A DNA stretch of 64,000 nucleotides from Mortierella sp. BCC40632 (lineage: Eukaryota; Mortierellomycota; Mortierellomycetes; Mortierellales; Mortierellaceae). The stretch covers positions 1,227,501 to 1,291,500 of the forward strand of contig WAEK01000004.1 of assembly GCA_011634665.1 (NCBI GenBank). Direction: 5' to 3'. The translations under genes and the position numbers were made by a program. Positions 57,509 to 64,000 of the stretch are shown piece after piece (position 1 is the first letter of the stretch; each line of letters opens with the position of its first letter). Below the pieces are notes generated by a model. That model was not told the DNA's origin and searched no databases. It saw nothing but the letters and a program-made list of their open reading frames with translations.

Positions 57509-58797
57509 TTACAAGACACCTGACGAAAATCCTTTTGCAAAGACCTCGACATTATTGTCCAGAATCTTGAAGTGAAGCGTTTGGGCTCGCCAGTCACTCT
57601 CTTTGACTTCACCAGCTCGTAGACGAAGCAGATATCTTGGGCCATGGAGCATTGAGATCTAAAAGTGTGCAAGCATCCCAAGGTTAGCGTTTTTATAAAA
57701 AGTCGTAAGGGAAAGGTGCTCCGCAGCATTTTTTCATTTGATCCGCGAGAACATCCAGTTATAAAACTTGCCTGTCCATGAACGTCTCGCGAACCACCAC
57801 TATCAAGGCCACGGACATCAATGATATAGTCTGCTTCGTAATATACACCCCTGACAAGTCCATCTTGGCTCGCTTCCTCTGCCAATACGGCATCTGCATG
57901 CACCACGGTAATGAGGACGCCATTGTACTATCGACGGGCCAGAAAAGAAAAGGAAAAAAGTAAGAAAAGGAGCACAGTTCAAGCTTGATGTGAAGCTGGA
58001 GTCAGGATTCAACAGTATTACAAGATGATCGCTTTCCATACCTTGACCACCAACTGCTTCAAGTACCGGACAAGACCCAGTAGATCACGACATGACCAAC
58101 CACAGTTCAAAAGTACAGATAGATCATCCAGAATGAGGCAGACTTGCTTTTTCAATCCAGGTCCTTTGCTTTTGTCTGCTGCGCTTTTCACAATATCCTC
58201 CAGAGCTCTGTAAAAATCAGAGAGTTTTGGACTGTAGCTAAGGACAACGGGTGGTGCTGGGGCTACTGCGGCAGTGGGCGCCTTTACTATCCTCGACGGT
58301 CCAGAACCTGACTCTGTTGGGGTGGCAGATGATGCTCCTGCAGGTTTGGCGTCTATGGTTTCTTTGACAAATTCTTTGTTGGGGGCTGCATAGTCGGTTA
58401 ATTGCGTAAGTCCATCCACAAAATGAAATTGTCCCTTCTGTCGCGCTGTAGCCAAGTTCACGCCCTAGGCCCCCCCCCCCAAAAAAAAAGACTTTCGGTT
58501 AACGAGTAGTCTTTTGGGAAGGAACCTTCCAAAGTTGTGTACAGTCGATTTCTGTAGTTTCTCTCTATATTCTCCTTCGCTTACGAGTTTACGTCCGACC
58601 ATGGTATAGTGGACCAAGATCCCTGCCAGTCCGACAAGCACGACATTCTGATCTGCCTTGAGGTAGTTTGAGATGAAATGATGCAGCAAAAAATTGCCAT
58701 CTGATGCCTGTGTGTCTGAAATCGAGAGGTATGATCCAGGCGGCAACAAAGGCGCGTGTGATGATGGCAGGTGCGACTCCAGTGATGCGTATCCCAT
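57509..58797 (-). CDS. ELP6: Elongator complex subunit Elp6, 313 aa
   Basis: Four exons: 58797-58585, 58464-58042, 57927-57772 and 57658-57509, all phase 0; the third intron starts with GC. Elp6 is a RecA-fold ATPase-like subunit of the Elp4-Elp5-Elp6 ring of Elongator, which modifies wobble uridines in tRNA. Diagnostic stretches are SDGNFLLHHFISNYLKADQN, VVLVGL...HYTMVGRKLGVNLA, ARQKGQFHFVDGLTQL, LILDDLSVLLNCGWS, ITVVHADAV and the typical ending NNVEVFAKGFSSGVL. As in other Elp6 proteins no Walker A motif is seen. A Pro/Ala-rich insert of about 50 residues lies in the middle. The stop is immediately followed by an AATAAA on the minus strand, and the ANKRD39-like gene begins about 80 bp later. 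Confidence 0.92.
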
Positions 58798-61548
58798 GTC
58801 TGAAATGATGTTTTTTTTCCTTCTTCAAATGGTAATGGTTGTTATTTCTTCTTGGAGAGAGGACTATCACTCGAACACGACCAAAATAACAGCTAGCATA
58901 GATCACAGTCACGAAGTGAGAGGAGAGAGGAGTATCCTTCTGTCCATGATGGTCTTTTTGCCATCAGTCATTGCTCCCCTCCTCCCTCCCTCCCTCCCCG
59001 AAAGCCAGATGCACTGTTCGCTGCATTGAGATGTAGGGATGGTATGGACTGGACCTGTTACCCGCGCGAAACCGGATGATCGCCTAACAGCCGGTGTTGC
59101 CTCATTCGGAACCTTCCCCGCGTCCTTTCTCCTCTCCCTTCCTGGTGTACCGAGTAGCTATAGAGCTCTACTCCGCTCGACAGCGATAATTTTTTTCTTT
59201 TTTTTGCTTCCGGATACCCTCGGGATAGTCTTGGTTACTTTCCCACGGGCAAGGAGACGCCCTTAACCTTGTGGCTAGAAAGTCAAGATTCTATACCGCG
59301 TCAAAATGATTTCGACCGCTTCCTAGGAGAGTGGCTCTCATCAACGCTGCCAAGCGACGAGTGGAGAGAGAGAGGGGAAGAGGTAAGCTGAAGAGAATAG
59401 AACTTCCAGAAAATGGCGACATCGAGAAAGTGCCTGTGCAACAGGGCGAGTAAGAGGTGTTGCCTTTTTGCCCTCGTCCTCCCTCTCTTTTTCTATTGCC
59501 AACCTTGGAAAAGTAGATTTTTCTCTGGAGACACCTACTGACGAGCCTCGGCAGACAACGAACCTATCACTTTAGAGAGTCTGGGGTTTTTCAATTAATG
59601 ACACGCTCTAGCGCCCTATCTCTCTGTCATCCCAATTACAGTGTCATGCTACAACCGCGGTCGTCTCACATGCTTGTTTACTCGACCTTAAATGCCTTGC
59701 AGGCGAGCCCGACAGACAACAGCAGCCATCCGCTCTTCTTTTTTTTTTTTTTACGAAACAGCGGTACAGCAACCCGAACGTGCCCAAGGTACTCCTTCTC
59801 GTCTGTTGTTACGGAGTCACCCCCAGTCACACCCATCCAGAGCCAGACTGGTTGACGGACTCTTTAATGTCGAGACGGAGGGGGAAAATAATGGCGAGAG
59901 AACCCAGGAGAATAGCGCTAGTGACAGGCCCGCTTTGAACCCAGCCAGCTCGTTCGGCCTATCTCCGCCTCTATATATGGCAGGGGAGAGTGAGGGGAGA
60001 GGATCGTGGGATAACTCGTCGTTACTTTCCCGCGGTCATTAATTCGGAAGGTGGCCCTTGTCAGAGAGAGAATATCAAAAAAAAGGCCTCGGCTCAAACT
60101 CCGCACTCGATACGCAAAGGCACTGAGAGAGTGGGGGGAGAGAGAAGAGGGAAATTCGGCCTTTGGCCTCAAACTGATGAGGCTGGTCTCAAAAATAGAG
60201 AGCAGTGTCGCACTGAAGATGGAAAAGGCAACTCTGCACGGGTCGTGGGAAGAGAGTGGCTCTCTCCGCACGGATCAAGATGGTGATAATGATAATCTCG
60301 ATCTTAAGCAGTCACCATCATCAAACTCTGTCCGATAACCTCTCTCCCCACTCTCCTATACCCCACTTCTCTCCCCCCAAATAGCCTCTCTAAACCAGCT
60401 CTCTTTTTTTTTTTTATTGCTTCCACTTTTTGCTTTTTTTTGATTTGAACCGACCCTATCTCTCTCTTGTCGTTCTTCTTCACAAAGAGCATGGATGTGA
60501 ACCTAGCCAGAACCTGGCACCCTGCCATCATCTAGGACTAGAAAGTTCACCTCACTCTTTCTCTTTCCAGTGGATAGAGTTGCTTGGAACAGGCATTCCC
60601 TGGAATGTCACATGCCGAATATTGTATTTTAAGCTTCTCTTCGTTGGATTGGTTGTTGTGCAAGTGATGTGCTCCTTGGGTGCCACCCACGCATTCACTC
60701 CACGGCCAAGAAAAATAGTAATGGGGCCAATGCAGGGTAGATCCGGGTGTGTATCGAGAAAGCGGACGAAACGGATATCTGTTCCCCGAGATGTGAGGCT
60801 TCCATCATTTGTGGGCAAGAGGTCACTCGACTGGAGACCCGTAGACTCTAATACCTTCCGACCGGAACGATATGAAAAAGAGTGCGTGAGCGAGAAACTT
60901 GATTCTAGTGGGGAAGAAAGAAAACGAAGAAGAAAAAAAAAAGGACGATCCAACACAACCCCGGTCAATCTTGTCGTGTCCAGAACAGCTCTTTTCTCAC
61001 GCCTCGGACATGGCACGCGGGGGAAGAACAAAGCCGCACAGACAAAAGAGCCGCACAGAGCAAAAATTTTGTCGGGTGGAAGAAGAAAAAAAAAAAAAAA
61101 AAAAAGAACGTTGACAGTTGGCCACGGGGTGGGGTCCGAAAATGAGAAATGATGAGGAGCAAAGATCGCCAAGGGCTATCGCGGGACAACAGAGAGCAGC
61201 TACGGAGGACAATTATGTGGGTGGGGACCGAAAAATGAGATGGGATGGGGAGCGAAAGCGCGAACAGGCGGCACACATCCAGCCGGGACAACAGAGAGCA
61301 GGGACGGAGGACAGACGGAGCCGCCTTATCTTTGAATAGTACAAGCTGAATGAGCGACTCAATCGTCTCGTGTGGCTCTTTCTCCTCATCACTTCACTCA
61401 CTTTCTCCTCTTTCCCCCTGTCTGGCACATGGCATCGCATCGCATCACATCGATAGCGGACCCCGTCGTCCTCCGCCAGCCCGCTTAAAACCGCGCTTGG
61501 CCCGGAGGACTGTCGACGCTCTCTTCTCTCTCCTCTCCGCTGCTGCTG

Positions 61549-61579
<31 letters not shown>

Positions 61580-61769
61580 TTTTCTTCTTCTTCTTCCTCT
61601 TTTTCTTCTTTTATCTCTCTTCATCTCCTCTTTCTCGCACGCTTCTTCTTTTTTCTGCTTTCCCACCCTTCTCCACCTATCTCTTCTATCCCATTCGCCT
61701 CCTATCTTTATCCCCTTCCTCCTCCTACTCCTCTTCTTCCTCCTCTTCTCCTACCTTTGGCACAAAGCG
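58798..61769. promoter_or_regulatory. Divergent intergenic region, ELP6 / CSL factor
   Basis: About 3 kb without a supported gene. It contains the promoters of two divergent genes. T- and A-runs occur near 59740-59752 and 61086-61106, and a pyrimidine-rich sense-strand leader (about 61520-61769, including a CT run near 61551-61573) precedes the CSL start. The long open frame that extends upstream of 61770 translates this leader as Ser/Leu/Phe repeats and is not counted as coding. Confidence 0.5.
61520..61769 (+). promoter_or_regulatory. Pyrimidine-rich leader of the CSL gene
   Basis: About 250 bases of C/T-rich sense-strand DNA ending at the start codon, with a CT run near 61551-61573 and TTC/TCC runs after it. 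It has the same form as the leaders of the exchanger, arrestin and F-box-like genes. Confidence 0.5.
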
Positions 61770-64000
61770 ATGCGATCTCCATTCCCCTCTGCGGCCCAGG
61801 CCTATGCCGAGTCCGTAGACTCGGCCACTGCAAGCAGACACCACCCTGATGCACGTCTCACCATCCTTCCTCTTCCTTCTCTTGCTGCCCTCTACCCACT
61901 CGAACATCCTTCTCTTCCTTCACCTTCACTCTCACCGCCTCCACAATCACATCGCCCACTTTCACATCATACACTGTCACTCCCTGACCCTTCAAATCCT
62001 CGCTTCCACCCATATCGCCCTTCAAATCCTCCACACCAACACCACCGGTCAGCCCCATCCTCCTACGACCCTTTCGACAGCCGCTGCCAAAAGACACCAC
62101 CCATGTCTGCAACATCAATAGTTCCTCCCCCAATGACTCGGCCACAAAGTGGATATATCGGCACCAGTATGGAGTCACTGCTCGATGCCATTGAGGTGCA
62201 TCCCGCACTTTCGGCCTCTGGCTCTCCTTCGCGCTCTCCCTCACCGGCGTCGTATAGTGGCCACTCCTCGGCCTCCACCGGCCACTCCTCCGCACCCACC
62301 TCCCCCAGTAGCTCTCCAATTCTTCAAAAGACCGTCACACAACCGTCCTCACCTTCGTCCAACAAGGGTCGCATGGCCATCAGTCTCTTGCTCGACAACA
62401 ACTTTGATGACCACGACCGTCTTCCATCCCCACAACCTCAACAGCACCAGCGACGACCTTCCCCAACAAAGCCCAAGCGCAAGTCGCTCTCGCCTATTCC
62501 GGATATTACCAAGAGAAAGTGGTCCAACCTCAGCAGCGCCAACTTTGAAGAAGAACGCAATGCAAAGATTCGACGGTCGATCCAGGACCATGTCTCGGCC
62601 CAGGCTCGTCAGTCGGCCAAGATGCACACAGTGACCAACAGTGTCAGTGGTGGTGTAGTCTCACGGCAAACATTCGACTCGATGGACCCTTCGATGAGAT
62701 ACCAGATGACCACCATCTGTTGTCTCCATGCTTCTGTCGCTCAAAAGTCTTATGGTGCCGAGAAGCGTTTCCTCTGCCCACCACCCATCGTTCACATCCA
62801 GGCTCCAAAGGACGGCACTCACTCGGGACTGAGCAGCAAGCCCCAAGTGACCATGTCCGTTATTTGCGACTCGGGTGACAACACCAGTGCTCTCGGCCAA
62901 CGAGCGACGCTCGAAGACGACAGCACGGGTGCCTTCCGTTACCTCTATGTGACTGGAAGCGCCAAGGCAAAGTCGTTCCAACTTAAGCTCAAGGTCTACG
63001 GACGTGCCTGTCTTCCCAATGGGTTCGTATCTAATGACTCGACCAGAGGCTCTGAGGCTGAAGAGAGTGCCGCAGCATTGGCTTCGATGGCAGACCTTCC
63101 TGAGCCCTACGCTGTCTTTGACTCTGCTCCAGTGACCATAATCTCCAAGCCCTCCAAGAAGACTGCCAAAGCGCGCAATGTCTCGTCCTGCATCGTCGCA
63201 GGATCATTGGTCTCGCTGTTCAACCGCATTAACTCTCAGACCGTGCGCACAAAGTACATGTCTGTGCAGGATGGAGAGTTTTGTGCCAAGAGCTCGAGCT
63301 GGTCTGCCTTTTCATTTACTATTCTCTCGAATGGACCCAGTGGTGCAGCAGCCCGATTTGGCCCCACTGCCAATGGCCCCAAGGCACAGCAACGTCAACA
63401 GGCGATCCAGGCCTCTACGCCCATCTCCTACGGGGCAGAGATTATCCTGACCGAGACTTCTACAGGCCTCAAGTCGGATCGATTGATTGTCTGCAAGGTT
63501 GAGAATGGACGTATTCTCGAGAATGCGACCGGACCCATCTGCCAGATGCAAAAGGTGGCCTTGATGTCGACTGAACGAAATGAGGATGGACAGCCCATGT
63601 ATCTTAGTGCCGTTGGCAATGACCACCAGGTCGGTCGGTATATGGACCACTCGACCAACACAAAGACCATGCTCCGATACCAACCCTCGACCATGACCGG
63701 AAACACGGACATTATGAAGCCCGGTAGCGACGACTTTTTGTGCTGGACGATTGTTGGAATCTGTAAGTGTTGAGAACCTTATTTATTTGTTGGTGGATGA
63801 TAGAAACTATTCCTTCCTCCTTCGAGCCTAGAGCATCGTATACTTACGCGTAAACTCTATTTTCTCTCTTTTTTTTATTTTTTTTTCTATAGCCAAGTTT
63901 GAGTATACGTACTTTGAGTCGTTGCCAGCGGCCATGGATGCAGAATCTCCACAGCCCATCACACCTTTCCCAACGTTGATGAAGAACCCTGTCTACAACG
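61770..64000 (+). CDS. CSL-type transcription factor (CBF1/Su(H)/LAG-1 family), partial
   Basis: Exon 1 is 61770-63762, intron 63763-63892 (GT-AG), and exon 2 starts at 63893 and runs off the window. Residues about 1-200 are Ser/Pro-rich and probably disordered. The Rel-homology N-terminal DNA-binding region follows: VTNSVSGGVVSRQTF, TICCLHASVAQKSYGAEKRF with LCPPPIVHI. The beta-trefoil domain is recognisable in ARNVSSCIVAGSLVSLFNRI, SQTVRTKYMSVQDGEFCAKS and WSAFSFTIL, then YGAEIILTETSTGLKSDRLI and QMQKVALMS. CSL proteins bind a GTGGGAA-like site; fungi have them without Notch and use them in adhesion and cell-cycle control (fission yeast Cbf11/Cbf12). A Ser/Glu/Ala-rich insert (GSEAEESAAALASMADLPE) interrupts the domain, as is common in fungal members. 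The start at 61770 is likely but an earlier in-frame ATG exists. Confidence 0.92.

Noticed and set aside
60430..61172. Overlapping 240-codon (+) and 206-codon (-) frames before the CSL gene
   Set aside because: Both have atypical composition, mutual overlap and no recognisable motif, and they lie in the expected promoter region.
61350..61769. N-terminal extension of the CSL frame by 140 codons
   Set aside because: The extension encodes only leader-type Ser/Leu/Phe repeats and hydrophobic runs from pyrimidine-rich DNA. The later ATG at 61770 is preferred.

Overview
The window is nuclear DNA of a filamentous early-diverging fungus, most likely Mortierellomycotina (Mortierella in the broad sense). 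The evidence is short GT-AG introns in almost every gene, typically fungal gene content, an enormous ribonuclease-inhibitor-type LRR protein of the kind common in that group, and intergenic DNA crowded with homopolymers, (CT)n tracts and other microsatellites. Lineage is inferred from gene style and was not checked by search.

Left part, 1-22.4 kb: an F-box-like low-complexity protein (+); a divergent 14-3-3-like gene (-) that looks partly decayed; a four-exon carotenoid oxygenase (+); a five-exon importin alpha (-); a nine-exon Ste20/OSR1-type kinase whose tail carries five RFx[V/I] motifs (+); and an Isc1-type inositol-phosphosphingolipid phospholipase C (+).

Middle part, 22.4-40.9 kb, is an accessory region. 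It has a decayed coding stretch, a 1753-residue LRR protein with recent internal duplications, 4 kb of gene-poor DNA with repeats and a possible transposase remnant, an intronless secreted GH105-type glycoside hydrolase that is a candidate bacterial transfer, and 4.6 kb more with only fragments.

Right part, 40.9-64 kb, returns to core genes: a vacuolar Ca2+/H+ exchanger (+), a hotdog-fold thioesterase-like protein (-), a Vtc1-like membrane protein with a very long N-terminal extension (-), an alpha-arrestin (+), a tightly packed minus-strand trio ELP6 > ANKRD39-like > APC13-like, and a CSL (CBF1/Su(H)/LAG-1) transcription factor (+) cut by the window end.

The most interesting observations are: (1) the RFx[V/I] motif array in an OSR1-like kinase; (2) four introns that begin with GC inside an otherwise perfect AG|GCAAGT donor; (3) the three-gene cluster with gaps of about 80 and 110 bp in otherwise sparse DNA; (4) the likely horizontally acquired GH105 gene; (5) repeat expansion and 3' frameshift decay in the LRR gene; (6) pyrimidine-rich leaders that always sit on the sense strand. 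Splice sites were placed by hand from reading frame, phase and protein-family fit. No complete undescribed system was demonstrated.
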